Positions 1-13,400 of a stretch of 64,000 nt of DNA are shown here, one piece after another. The stretch is taken from positions 18,320,984-18,384,983 of the forward strand of contig NC_092564.1 in the NCBI RefSeq assembly GCF_037975245.1, written 5' to 3'. Position 1 is the stretch's first letter, and each line of letters begins with the position of its first letter. Source of the DNA: Apostichopus japonicus (taxonomy: Eukaryota; Echinodermata; Holothuroidea; Aspidochirotida; Stichopodidae). The notes under the pieces were generated by a model, which searched no databases, was not told the origin of the DNA, and saw only the letters and a program-made list of their open reading frames with translations. The translations under genes were made by a program, and so were the position numbers.

Positions 1-667
1 GATGGATGGATGGATGGATGGATGGATGGATGGATGGATGGATGGATGGATGGATGGATGGATGGATGGATGGATGGATGGATGGATGGATGGATGGATG
101 GATGGATGGATGGATGGATGGATGGATGGATGGATGGATGGATGGATGGATGGATGGATGGATGGATGGATGGATGGATGGATGGATGGATGGATGGATG
201 GATGGATGGATGGATGGATGGATGGATGGATGGATGGATGGATGGATGGATGGATGGATGGATGGATGGATGGATGGATGGATGGATGGATGGATGGATG
301 GATGGATGGATGGATGGATGGATGGATGGATGGATGGATGGATGGATGGATGGATGGATGGATGGATGGATGGATGGATGGATGGATGGATGGATGGATG
401 GATGGATGGATGGATGGATGGATGGATGGATGGATGGATGGATGGATGGATGGATGGATGGATGGATGGATGGATGGATGGATGGATGGATGGATGGATG
501 GATGGATGGATGGATGGATGGATGGATGGATGGATGGATGGATGGATGGATGGATGGATGGATGGATGGATGGATGGATGGATGGATGGATGGATGGATG
601 GATGGATGGATGGATGGATGGATGGATGGATGGATGGATGGATGGATGGATGGATGGATGGATGGAT
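1..667. repeat. (GATG)n tetranucleotide microsatellite, open at left edge
   Basis: An uninterrupted array of the 4-bp unit GATG (equivalently TGGA) fills the first 667 bases, more than 166 perfect copies, and continues past the left edge. Because the unit is 4 bp, all three plus-strand frames read Met-Asp-Gly-Trp repeats; these are artefacts of the repeat and not genes. The lack of any point change over this length suggests recent expansion or an assembly-collapsed or polished array. Confidence 0.98.
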
Positions 668-3600
668 CGATAGAAAGCCGAATGTTGCGTAGCATCAAAT
701 GCCACATGTAATTAACAGTCTCATATTATTTGTGAATTGTCAGAAAAGGCATTATTCGACATTATTTCAGCACATCCTTTACACACACACCCAAAAAACC
801 GGCTTTTTGACGTCATTTCCCTCGTTGTACTGAAACTAAATGTCGTTAGTGAGCACGCCTTATGTCAACTGATCATTATAACTCCCTCCAATTCTTAAAG
901 CTAGACTGTCCTGACAACATCGGCTACGTTAAAGCACTTATTGGACCTTTACTGTCTGACTTTAGTTAAAGGTATCGTTGGCGTCATTGTCGGCAGCTAA
1001 TTAATTACCGGTCCTATTATGCATGGCTAATTTAATTAACGATTGTCAACAAAAAAAAACGTATAGTGAAGCTAAGCACGTATTAGTTGTAAATACTGCA
1101 AAAACAAATGTTACTTACTAAAGCATCTGAATTATATTTGTATATAACTATGATATATATCAGGCGAACAGCGTTTTTGCATTAGGAACTGTAGGTATAT
1201 TCTTTCCAGTTTAAGTGTAATGTCACAATAGACGTTTGTTTTACTACTGAACCCATGTACAAGTAGACCTGTAAAGAGGTCCATCTTTAACTAAAATATT
1301 GGTTAACGTTTCATTGACTGATTTTCTATGCTAAGATATACACAATACACAGTAGATCGCTCACACACATTTTAATCCGAGTTGAGTCCATAGCGCCTCA
1401 CTTGACATCCGCCGTGATCAGACGACCACCCGATTCACATATAGTATCACAAAATAATATTGTATCATAATAATATCAAAATAAAATAAAACTGTTAGCA
1501 AACTGCTTATCCACTAGAGAGCCTGTGTAATAGAATGTGTAAAAGTAAGTTGGCCTAACGTTTTGATGCTAGCAGGATCTTCTTCAAAGTCTAAACAACA
1601 AAAATCCTACATCATAATAATATAATAGAAAACATCCACCATAATATTGTTGAATATAATATTACCCGTTTCACATGGTCTCATACAATAATATTGTATC
1701 AGAATAATATAATATAAAACGTGCACAATAACATTGTTGCATAGAGTAATCACATGGTACAATGATATATATTAATAACAACTATATTGTTAATTTGTTT
1801 AATATTTCAGTACAATACGGTACAGTTCCCTAGTGTTATATACTAACATGTGAATCAGGTTGCTATATATATAGAGAGAGTGGATCAATGTTGTTTAACT
1901 TCCCTAACTAAGCTCTACCTTGTGTTGAATTTTATTTTAAACTAATCTTTAATTTCATACATATATCAGTTAGGGGTTGAATTTGCTGATGTTGTCAAAA
2001 AGTATAAGTCCTGCTAATCTGGATAAAATGAAACAATTTCGGGGATACGGATTTTTTTTTTAACTTGAATTAATACTATCCAATATTTGCCAAAGGTTCA
2101 TTCAAGTTATAGGAGACGACATCAAACTATATATATATATAGAAAATTCAATTAAATTAAATAAACGCACTACCATTCTCCGTGTTGAAATACTTAACTG
2201 AACAAGGACAGTTTCAACACCCTCCTCCCCGTCTACCATTGGCACATCTTCGCAACAAAGTTGGTTGTTATTATTTTAAAGTACTGCAAAGATAAATCAG
2301 CGGGAACAAAATCATTAACAAACTGATTAAAGCCTTGATGTAAAACAAAACATTTGTTTTTAATATACCACCCATCTTGGGTTTTCTTTTATGGTGAAGT
2401 GTATAGATGATTAAGATGGCGTTCTAAAGATCATTAAACTCGGTAAATATGTTTACGATTCGTGATAAAATATAACAAATAACAGTCAAACTCATTAAAA
2501 AACAGCCTTGGAAATATATGCTCATAAATCAACCTTTCAATGCATAAGACAAACTTTATGTAATGGCTCATTTGGACTTCCGTCTATAAATTTTTATCAA
2601 TCATTTAGTATTAACCGACCTACGAAAACCTTTGAATGTGATACTTTCTCATCTTCAGTAGATGATGCATTTTTTTATATGCATACGAAACATCATGCTT
2701 GCTTTCATGTAGGACACATCAGTGTCTTTTTAAGATTTTATATGCATACATGGGTGTGTGTGTGCTTCTTATGTAGGTCTATATATATAAATATATAATT
2801 TTTTTTTTTTACTTCTTTTCAACATGACAACTTCGTCCTAAAAAACACCTGCCTCTGTAGAAGAGATGAAGAATTAGGTCCCACTTTAAATCGATCTTCT
2901 TAGTTGAGGCTTCTACTGAAGTATAGCCTGCAGACATATATGTATGAATAGCGTTAAGGGTTCTGTATTTTAGCACATAACATAACAGTATATACACGAA
3001 AGAAAGAAGAACAGTGTAGCCTATATATGGCACGATGACGTCATAGAAGGGTATTTTAAAATCTGCGCCATCTTCATTTAGTGTGCAAAATGTTTACAAA
3101 CCATACTTAAAAGAAACCACCGAACTATTCATTTCCAAATCATCGCAAAACAGAAACCGACAATTTTCAGCGAAATGCTGACGTATTTTACAAAATGTTT
3201 TCGTTCGTCAAGTTTACTCTTGCCTTTTAATGTACCAGTACGATTGTTAATTAAGGATAAAAATCCCTTGACTGGTAAGCTGGTATTTCTAGGGACTTTT
3301 TTTACTTGCTCATAAAGAAGGTATACTCCTCCAGTGGGAATTTTGAAATTTCGGGGCGGTTTCCTACATCCTATATAGACATAAATTGATATTGATAACT
3401 TGATATCGATTGGCATCGTTCCCTTTGTGTTGCATTGTTCTTGTTGTTGTTGTCTTTTGGTGTGAATATTGAGGTATTCATTTTCATTGCAGAAGTAATG
3501 TTATATGAAACCGTATTCTAATACCTAAACAAGAAACAAGACCTGTCGCTTGCAGTAACACAATTTTGGGGTCTTTCGAAGGTTTTTTCGTCTGAAACAT

Positions 3601-4304
3601 AGCTGGTCCGTATAGTTTTGCACCAATTCTAAGTACTGAGATAACTAGTCATAATTGTGTGTAACTCTCAATCACATTTTATGCATACTTGTATGTGTGC
3701 ACTGGTTTGCATTCTGACTGAGGACTTGAACAAAGGAATTCCAAGTCCTCGAACGTCAAAAGAATCACCATGTCCTCAGAAGAAATATATTGTTAAGGGA
3801 CATTGTTAAGTATTTTATACGTGGATTCGCACAATGGAAATAAACAATAGGAAATTCCAAGTCATCGAACGTCAAATTTAAACCTTGCGTGAAAACGCCA
3901 GAAAACTAAATCATACCCTGTGACATTTCAAAGAGCAATCATGGGCAATCATTTGCAAATATTTGTTTGTCAGTATTCCAATGGAAGCTATATAATTTCA
4001 GAAATTAGTCAATTAAACAACATCGTTTCTTCTCTCACTTCTTAACTTCTTGGAGGGCACCTTGTTATCTTTTTTTGTCAGACTCGTTACATCATCTTTT
4101 ACCATAACACTTTGAGTATAAGCGCCTTTATACACCAAGATCCTAATTGTACAACTAACAGAGCGGAAGCATTCATTTAATTCTCAACCCACTACTGACA
4201 CCATTTGAAGAAATGTATTTCGCATCTTTTGTATTGTATCGTGTATGCATATGCTGGGACAACATAACACACGATAATGGTATCGGTATATTTGTTCTCT
4301 ACAG
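668..4304. other. non-coding region upstream of the first visible HDC exon
   Basis: I see no convincing gene here. The missing N-terminal HDC exons were looked for (the segment that normally precedes the Thr-His-Trp motif) and not recognised, so this is most likely the intron before the first visible exon. Contents noted: AT-rich repeats with many AATAAT motifs at about 1440-1730, a 26-bp direct repeat at 3735-3760 and 3850-3876, and two TGACGTCA octamers at 808-815 and 3036-3043. Confidence 0.6.
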
Positions 4305-4418
4305 ATAACTCATTGGCAGAGCCCACATATGCACGCCTACTTTCCAGCGCTGAATTCTTTCCCATCACTATTGGGTGATATGCTTGCTGACGGCATCAAC
4401 TGTCTTGGATTTACCTGG
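4305..4418 (+). CDS. HDC: HDC exon a (first visible; 38 codons)
   Basis: This exon is preceded by TTCTCTACAG and followed by GTACGT, phase 0 at both ends. It encodes [16 protein letters not shown] and then the segment ending GINCLGFTW, the substrate-pocket segment of HDC and its relatives. The previous exon would be expected to end in Pro-Gly and was not found in the window. Confidence 0.93.
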
Positions 4419-7400
4419 GTACGTTACAGTTATTACAAGTACTTGCTTTGGTATAATTTAAAACAGTGATGGTTGTGTGTTTGCATTATACCGACCACAT
4501 ATGTCGCCACGCGAAGACTATTTTGCTACCCATGGGTCATGATATACACGTCTAGTAGTTTGTCTAGTAGATAAACATATATAGATCGATGTTTTCTTAG
4601 CTTACCATTAAACAAAAATCAGAACATACTTAGCAGGCCTGATTTTCTAAGCAAACTCAGTACGAAACCTGTTATTGTCTTTGAAAATTTGAGAGAAATA
4701 ATTGCTAATTGCAATGTTTCCGGCGAACATGAAACGCATCACATTTCGATTAAGTAATCACCACACGAACGACAAGGAACGTTTTAAAGCTTTTTAATGT
4801 GTGATGTGTTTAAAGTGTGATGTTAGACAATCTAGGACCGTATGAATTAACATATACATTATGTAGTGGCAACATTTATTTCATCTTTTGCAGGCAGCAA
4901 GTCCTGCTTGTACGGAGTTGGAGAAAATCGTCATGGATTGGCTTGGTAAGGAAAAAATTGATGTATACAATGTCTGCCGGCGCGCATACACAGGAATGGG
5001 AGGGTACACCAACCACCCCTCCCCACCTCCCCTCCCCACCACCCCGTCCCCCTGAAACTCCACACATATATATACAAGTGGTTATTAGAACAACCTCGCG
5101 TGTATTTCTAATAGCAGATTTATAATACATAGAATCAATTTGCCTCAGAATGTACCATTTCACGTGTAAAATGTAACGTTTGCCCGGGGAGAATCCCCCT
5201 AAATGGAAGCCGGCTCCAACGACCCACGGTTCATACCCCTTCAATATAAAAATATTGGATCTCATATATATAGGTGACTGCCTTATTACATACATAAACT
5301 TTATCATATTACGTGATGCTAAAAGAAGAAGCAAAAGCGAACCATGCATCATCGATAAAAGTTATTTGGAGAAGTACATCACAGATCAATAGATTAAGAA
5401 AAGGAAAAATCATTTCTGACTTAAGAACAAGGGCATGTTATTGTACTTGGTTAAATTCTGCATTCAATTCCTATGTTGCATTTGCGAGATATTGGTATGT
5501 CACAGTTTGTATCAATAGTGACGAAAGGGGAGCATGCATCTTGGTTAATATTTGCAAGCAATTCCTACAAATGATGGCGTTCTCGAGATATTGATAATTA
5601 CACGATAATTGTACAATAGACGGACTTGAAGAAATCAGATGTGGCGTTGTAGTTGCCCACTGACAATGTTCTTTGTTTTCACTTCATTGTTTTAACCTTA
5701 GTTTTGAAAGGGTTACAACTTTGCTTTATTGGAAGTGAATCTATTAATTCCCCGATGATTCTAGTGTATTCATATGTACATGAATGATGGGATGTACATT
5801 ATAATAAACACATAGAACAAAATTGTCACACCTGTTTGCTTCAAGTTCACTTTTGGTACAGCACTGTAGGGTCAATTTCAAATGATGTTATCTCGCAAAC
5901 GATACATAGCCGTTGAATGTGGATGCCTACAGTATGCTACACTTTCTTCGGCCAAAATTCATTTTTTTCCCCTTATGACTATCATATTTAGCATATTGGA
6001 TGACTCAGTACATTTATCTAAAAATAAATCTATCAAATTTGTAAAGAGATTTCAAGCACTTGAGATAAATATACTACGGTAACGCACACTCGTGACATGT
6101 CCCAGATTAGTTTACCCCTACCCTGTATAAAATATGAGTATATAAAACCATACCGATCGCCAAATATTAACCATATCAGGCATTTATAGATGTTGACTTT
6201 AAATTAATGACGTCATAAAATATGTTTTATATTAGCACTTTACAGGAAGTGCCTCTCGAGGATTAGTAACATATTGAAAAATTGCAAAGAAAAGGTGTAA
6301 TTATTTTCATGAAGAAAAGCAATGATGAATAGCCTGTCGTGTTCATTTTAATCTGCATGTGTTGAATTCAAAGTGGGTTGTACTTGACTTCAGTACCAAA
6401 GATTATTAGTGCGTAGGCGTTATTCAGAGTGCACTGGCGTTCCCTGTAATAAGTTAACAAATCTGCCTCGATTATTTTAAAGGATGAATTTAGGCCAAAA
6501 GAAATGATATGTCTTAGACAATGAAAGCATACTGCTATTAGCCAAGCTTTATGTCTTGGAAATGAACATCTAAACTGTTGAAGTGTGTCAAATAAAGTGG
6601 CTGGACTACTGAGTCTAATACACAGACTATAAGATAAGTTCATAAGATGCAACACAAAACTCCTAGATTAAACATAAGCCTATATACCAGAGTCGCACCA
6701 GGAGGAAGTAGATATAAATTTCAATATTTGCGAATAAAAACGTCACTGTTCATCTGTACGTATACATTTGTGAGATACAAAATATAAGCATTTTATGTAA
6801 TAACGAATGTGATGTGACGAAAAAAATTAAATAAAAGTATTGTATATTTGTCTTTTGAAACTAAACTTGTTCATTAAATGTGATATTTTGTGAGGTATTG
6901 ATATGTATTGCCACGTATACATAGTCGCATACACCGTAATCGCATGTAAAAAATTAAACTGTTACTTTGATTAAATTACATATGTTAATGTCAATATTTA
7001 TATACTCATATTTCAATAGTATCGTCGATGGTATGTTTCTTTGGGAATTACCCGCAGTTCATCAATGTCTATATGTATCATACGCGTACAGTTTAATGAA
7101 ATAAATGTGATTGATCATTAAAATGAATACAATATAAAAGAAAGAATATGAAAAGAGAGAAATGCTCTCACCTCATACCAGCATATACTCGAATCAAGGA
7201 GCTGTTATTCAGATAGCAGCTCCCTGCTCCAATCACACACCACGTGGCTCATATATATGACATGAGCATTTATATTCTATTCCGACTAGCAGTTTTCTGG
7301 TATAATTTGCTCTGTAGTTTCTACTTTTTAGGGAAGAATCAAAAACTGTCAAAACTTATTTGAAAATATTGATGTCTATGATAAAAATGTAAACGCCTTT

Positions 7401-10400
7401 TATCTACCCACATCTTTACAAAAAACGATTTCTTACATTATAATGTAGTTTAACTGTCTAGAGTCAGATTAAAACCCACGTTGGTTTTCATTCTGATTAA
7501 AACAGGTGAAAGACGATATTTTTGTCTGCTTTGACCTATTTTCTTCATTAGGTGATATGCTTGGCCTTCCCGATTTCTTTTCTCATCGCAAAACTGAAAG
7601 CAAAGGTGGCGGTGTGATTCAGGTGGGTTCACTAGTTAATCTTTAACTTAGACTTTTTTGCGCGATGTATTGATATTCTAGTTGTACAATTATATATTTG
7701 GTTATACCAGCTTCATTGTTACCATGAAAGTAATTTGCAATCCTTTCTTTCAGGTGAGTTCACCACAGGGTTCGCAGGTTTCTTCCTTGGGTGGAAAAAA
7801 CCGCGGAATAAACCATGGTTTTTGCCACTCGGAAGAAATAGGTTTCTTCCAGTTTCTTCCGGACAAAATGGAAGAAACTCATTTTTTGGGGAAAAACTGT
7901 TGATAAAGTTTCATAACAACTTGCAATGATTTCTAACTATGTAATAAATGGACAAGAAGCACTATAGTGTCATCTAGGTAGTCTATATCTAGGTTTGGAG
8001 CACATGACCTGCCTCCAGCATATACTGTACACAATATAGTACTAGGCTACTGTAGCATCGGACAATTAAGGGAACAACTATGGGCAAGCAACATTTTGCA
8101 GACCAAAATGGTCCTGATTATAGCACAGTTCTTAGTTAAAAACTAGTTTCTGAGTGGAGGGACAAGTGTTCCCTGGAAACTAGTGTAGACCTACTACAAT
8201 GCACACTAATTACTACAATTACATTGACCACTACATATGACCATATTTTGTGGAGATTGAAATCAAGACATGAGGGTTACAGATTAGACTGGAAGTTGTA
8301 GTGTGAAATGAGGGCTGGCTCATGGCCAGCTGTGTTTAATTGTGGATGTTTGTTCTTTTGCTGTTTGGGATGACAAGTCCTCCTATTAACTACAAGTTGT
8401 AATTTTGGGAGTTGCAGAAATTAAACTGTTGCCTAAATCTAATAGATATTGTTCGGCTATTTGCTTGGTGTTCATTGTATTAAATCCTCAGTGCATGGGC
8501 CAATCCAGGTTAATCATTCATAAAGTATGGCCAGTTATGCAATTCTGGTTGATGAGGGGATCACGAGATGATAAGTAGTCCTTCAATATATTGTGATTTA
8601 TAAGCAAACATCTTTTGGTGTAGAAAAAAACCCAAAATTATAATCAAAACAAAAATATCATATTTTGATGGTTTCAATGGCATGCATTTCAGTCAGATGG
8701 TGGTAAACTATTTGTCTCTTTATCATGTATGTGGGCTGTGCTGCGTATATGCCAAATTTCACAGTTTCTTCCAGTTTCTTCCGGTTTCTTCCAGTTTCTT
8801 CCGGAAGAAACTGGAAGAAACATGTTTCTTCCAGTTTCTTCCACGTCCCCGGAAGAAATAGGTTTCTTCCGGAAGAAACCGAACCCTGGTTCACCAGTTA
8901 ATAGTGAACTTTAACATATAGATTTGTTTTTAACATATAGATTTGTTTGTCCGATGTATTGATATTCTAGTTGTTCAATTACATATTTGGTTATACCAGC
9001 TTCATTGTTACCATGAAAGTAATGTGCAATCCTTGCATTGGGTGAGTTCACTGGCTACTAGTGATCTTTAACATAAAGATTTTTTTTTGTCCGATGTATT
9101 GATATTCTAGTTGTACAATTACATATTTGGTTATACCAGCTTCATTGTTACCATGAAAGCAATGTGCAATCCTTTCTTTCAGGTGAGTTCGCTAGTTATA
9201 GTGATCGTTAACATATAGACTTGTTTGTGCGATGTATTGATATTCTAGTTATACAATTACATATTTGGTTATACCAGCTTCATTGTTACCATGAAAGCAA
9301 TGTGCAATCCTTGCTTTCGGATGAGTTCACTAGTTATAGTGATCTTCAACATTATAGACTTGTTTGTGCGATGTATTGATATTCTAGTTATACAATTACT
9401 AATATAGCTATATACCAGTGTCATTTGTTGATTTGTCAATATTGATGTCGTGCATATGCTTTCCCATACATACATTGACTATCAATATTTACAAAATTCT
9501 GATCTTACTTGTTCTATCGTAAAACTGAAAGCAAATATTGGGTGACTTCGACCATAAATATAGTCAGATGTTTACTGATACACTCGGCTTATAAATCGAT
9601 AAGGCTTTCCTATAACGGTTCATGACAAGAACTAAATTACTTTTAACGTTAATTACGCCACAACTGCAACCATTTGTTGCAGCTATCAGTCAATTAGTAG
9701 GTCAGTCAAGCAGTCTGTCGGTTAGCATGCTTTCAGTCAAACAAAATGTCATTTTAGTGGTTAACAAATTTGAGAGTTACTTTGAAAAACGGAACAGTCT
9801 TGGCCTTGTTAATTCGGAGAATTCAGTGTGGGTTAGCGCAGTTAGCACTACGGCACTATTTGCCTGACCATCCCACCCTCTCCTCACACGTTTCCGGAAG
9901 TAGAATGTTGGTTTGTCTTGCCAGGAAGTGAGACCTTGACCTCGAGTCCTCGATTCATTGGCCCCTAAATACTTGCCTCGAATATCGATTGGATAATACA
10001 CCAATGAGAGCAGGTAGCACCCAACCGTTTCTTTGATGGGACGGGTTTAAAATTTGATCTTGTTATTCTTGACATTTTACAACATGGACGTTTAGGTGAT
10101 TACTAATACATTAATAACATATCAAAGCATCTTTAGTGTAGTTTTCAGGGGAGGTTCACTCCTCCATACCTCCTACAATGCACGTAAATGAATGATTTAG
10201 TCTGGAAAAGTATGATTAAAATACGAATAAAGAGTTATTGAGGCTAAGAAATGGGTATATTTTGTGTGTGTAAAACGACATACCTTGTTGTTTCAAATAT
10301 TCGATAGATTATTTTGTTGGTTTCTTTTTCATTGTTGTATGTAAAGACATACTTATTGCCCGTTGTGTTTAATTTACTAGCACTCTAAAATAAGTGATAA

Positions 10401-13400
10401 TGAAATACCTTAATGCAGAGAAAAGTAAGGAAAAAACCGTTATGGGAATGCTAAAAGTGTCATACAATACGAAATAAAAAATAAAGTGAATCGTTTTACT
10501 CGGTATAAAATTCTTTCCAAACAGTCTCGAAATTTTCGCTACGTTGGACACATTCAACGAAGTTTGGTATTTATATCTAAGGAATGCTTGCATGATTGCG
10601 CGTACGTCATGCCCACGTCACATATCCAATGTTTCCACCCTCCCGGCTTGTTCCCAGATATTTTCTTATCGTCCTCTTCCCCTTTTCCTGCAAGATAATT
10701 TTAGCAAGAATAAGACAAATTTCCATCCCGGTTGCCAAAGCAGCTGTCGACTAAGGAAATGAGATGTACGCTTCAGTTGAAGTTCATGTAGAGATGTATA
10801 AAAGGATAGGCTACTATATATATAATATAAACGTATAAAAAAAACGACAAATCACAGCGATATAAAACTAAAAAGTGTCATGTGTTTAAGGTTGTTTGTT
10901 TAGAAGGAGGCATATGTTTAAGTTTTGTACATTGTTAACCTTTTTATTTATTTCCTTACTTCCGATCACAAAATCAAATTTATAGTCTAGCAGGATTCAT
11001 TTCTGGATCACAGTGACAAATGTTTGGTTATATATGATCTAGAAACAGCTTTCTGAGTTCCAAACCTGCCTGGTATTATACAAATTAAATGTTAAAAAGT
11101 TGAAGTTGATGGTTTGTATAGTCTTGTTTGACGTCAAGTCCCCCTCACAAGACTTTACAACTTAACCCCTCGTCATTGGTAACTTGCCTCACACCCACAC
11201 ACCAAAGTGCATGTGCACAATTCAAACCATACCTCCTTGGGCACTACGTCGCAACACAAATGTGTCCTCTGGGGGACTTCCCATATAGGGTGCAACCGAA
11301 AACCGCCGCACGTAATTATATTTACAAGTTATCTCGTTAGTCGCCATTTGTACACTTGAGTGAAGAGAGACAATGGAGATAAGTCATAATCTGGCCAGGA
11401 CTCGAACCTGCAAAGCTTAGAGATCACAGGTCAACTGCATTATAACCACTTGACCACAACAGGACTCGAACCTGCAAAGCTTAGATATCACAAGTCAACT
11501 GCCTGATAACCACTTGACCACAACAGGACTCGAACCTGCAAACCTTAGAACACATGTCCACTGCCGTAACCACTTGACCACAACAGGAATCTAACCTGCC
11601 AACCTTAAGATCACAAGTCCACTGCCTTAACCACTTGACCACAACAGGAATCGAACCTGCAAACCTTAGATCACAAGTCCACTTCCTTAACCACTTGACC
11701 ACAACGCTCTCGTATTTAGATTGCAAATGATCAAACCAAAGGACTCGTCTTCCATAATAACTCCCTGTCTAAACTCAGTTTCCACTAAATGAAGGATAAT
11801 GAAATATCCAATCGATGACTTCGATCCTTAACATTTTGTCGTCTCGACACTTTTCATAATGGAATGCATAGTAAACACATAGTAAAAAGCTACAGGAACA
11901 ATTCAAAATTCTGGACTTTTACTTCTTCTTCTTTTTTTCAACGAAACTTGGCTAATCAAGCTAATGCTTTATATTGATGACGGAATTGAGTGTACAGATA
12001 GGACCAAAAAGCTGCTTGGATAAAAAGGAACAGCAGTTTTAAGTTTATTCAAAACTTTTTATCGTTTTACTACTTAACGACTTATGATTCCATTTTGTAA
12101 AACTTTCGTCGCCTATACACTTTTTCATACATATCATAACACAATTTGTTGATATTATTATTATTATGATTTATTGTCATAAGTCATATTTGAAATAGAA
12201 TATTTCTTGTAAGGTTAGTAAACTACATCGTTGTAAGAATTATCCTACACACGCAAGCTATTAAATTTATGAGGCGCTATTTCATATTTGAGAAAGACTT
12301 CAACGACACCGAAAATGTGGAACCGCCTTCGTTCGTTTTGTCGTGTCTTTGAAAGTTGATGATATAAATATATTTACTTTCTATACACAGTCTTACGTTA
12401 ATATTACAACGACCAAAGGTTATGATATATGCATAATTTTATGAAATATATTACGGTACGAACTATGAGTAACTGCCTTGCTTGCCTTACTTCCTATCTG
12501 TAACTGTTTCAAAAATTAAACTGGATGTGAAGGAATTTTTTTCCATCACCAAGCGTAGCTCCTATTTGTTTAAAACTTTAATGAAAAGGTGCAGTAATAT
12601 AAGGATTTCTTTCCCAATAACCGTCCACATCATATTTCATTCACCAAAGCATACAAATAATATTAGAATTTTGTAGGATTACTGTACTTAAGAATAGCTT
12701 CGGTGTCACTGACGTTATTTAGATTTGTGGTTGAAAAAATTCACCAGTTGCTTGTTTTCTTTCTCATATTATACCCATTATTCAATCTTATACGTGTTAC
12801 TGCTGATTGAAAGGTGTAATGATACCCCTGATTTGTGATTAATCTTGCATGTTAGTTACTGATACTATATTTAATAATAGTCCTCGAGGTACTCGGATAC
12901 TATATACAACTATATATTACTATATATATAACTATATGTATAACTATATGAAACTATATATATATAATTATATATGCATAACTATATATATATATATAAC
13001 TATATATATAACTATATATATATATTTATATATATATATATATATAAATAACTTTATATAACTATATTTATATATATATATAAATTGACCATATTTCTTT
13101 TGTCTGTGTATAAAACTATATATATAATTATATATATATATAACTATATATATAACTATTTATAACTATATATAACTATATATATAACTATATATATATT
13201 TTTTTATTTACATATATATATATATATAAATGTATATATATAAATTAATAATATTTCTTTTGTCTGTGCATATTGCAGTCATTAATTGGATGTAATCATT
13301 TCATTCAGGGGTATACTCGTGGGTTTCTTTGTGCACATGGCTCTCACAGTGAACTATTTTACCAAGGGGCAGGGCCTACTGGTGATTCATTATCACTTCT

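Larger units (their letters stand above)
7623..9545 (+). repeat. tandem array in HDC intron 3, seeded at the exon c donor
   Basis: About five diverged units of roughly 120-150 bp share the segments CGATGTATTGATATTCTAG, TTTGGTTATACCAGCTTCAT and TGTTACCATGAAAG, followed by GTGAGTTCAC. The unit following exon c begins at its donor (CAG|GTGGGTTCAC), and later units begin with the same GTGAGTTC motif, so the duplicated block included the exon/intron boundary. A degraded piece of exon c reappears at the far end (9513-9535). The second unit is split by the hAT element 7766-8888. Confidence 0.85.

Noticed and set aside
2-711. Long Met-Asp-Gly-Trp repeat proteins in all three plus frames
   Set aside because: They come from the (GATG)n array; all three frames give the same repeat because the unit is 4 bp.
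4876-5352. 158-residue minus-strand frame
   Set aside because: It overlaps HDC exon b on the opposite strand and low-complexity C/T-rich DNA; no family recognised.
11481-11726. 81-residue minus-strand frame with repeated CGQVV motifs
   Set aside because: Translation of the tandem tRNA-like units.
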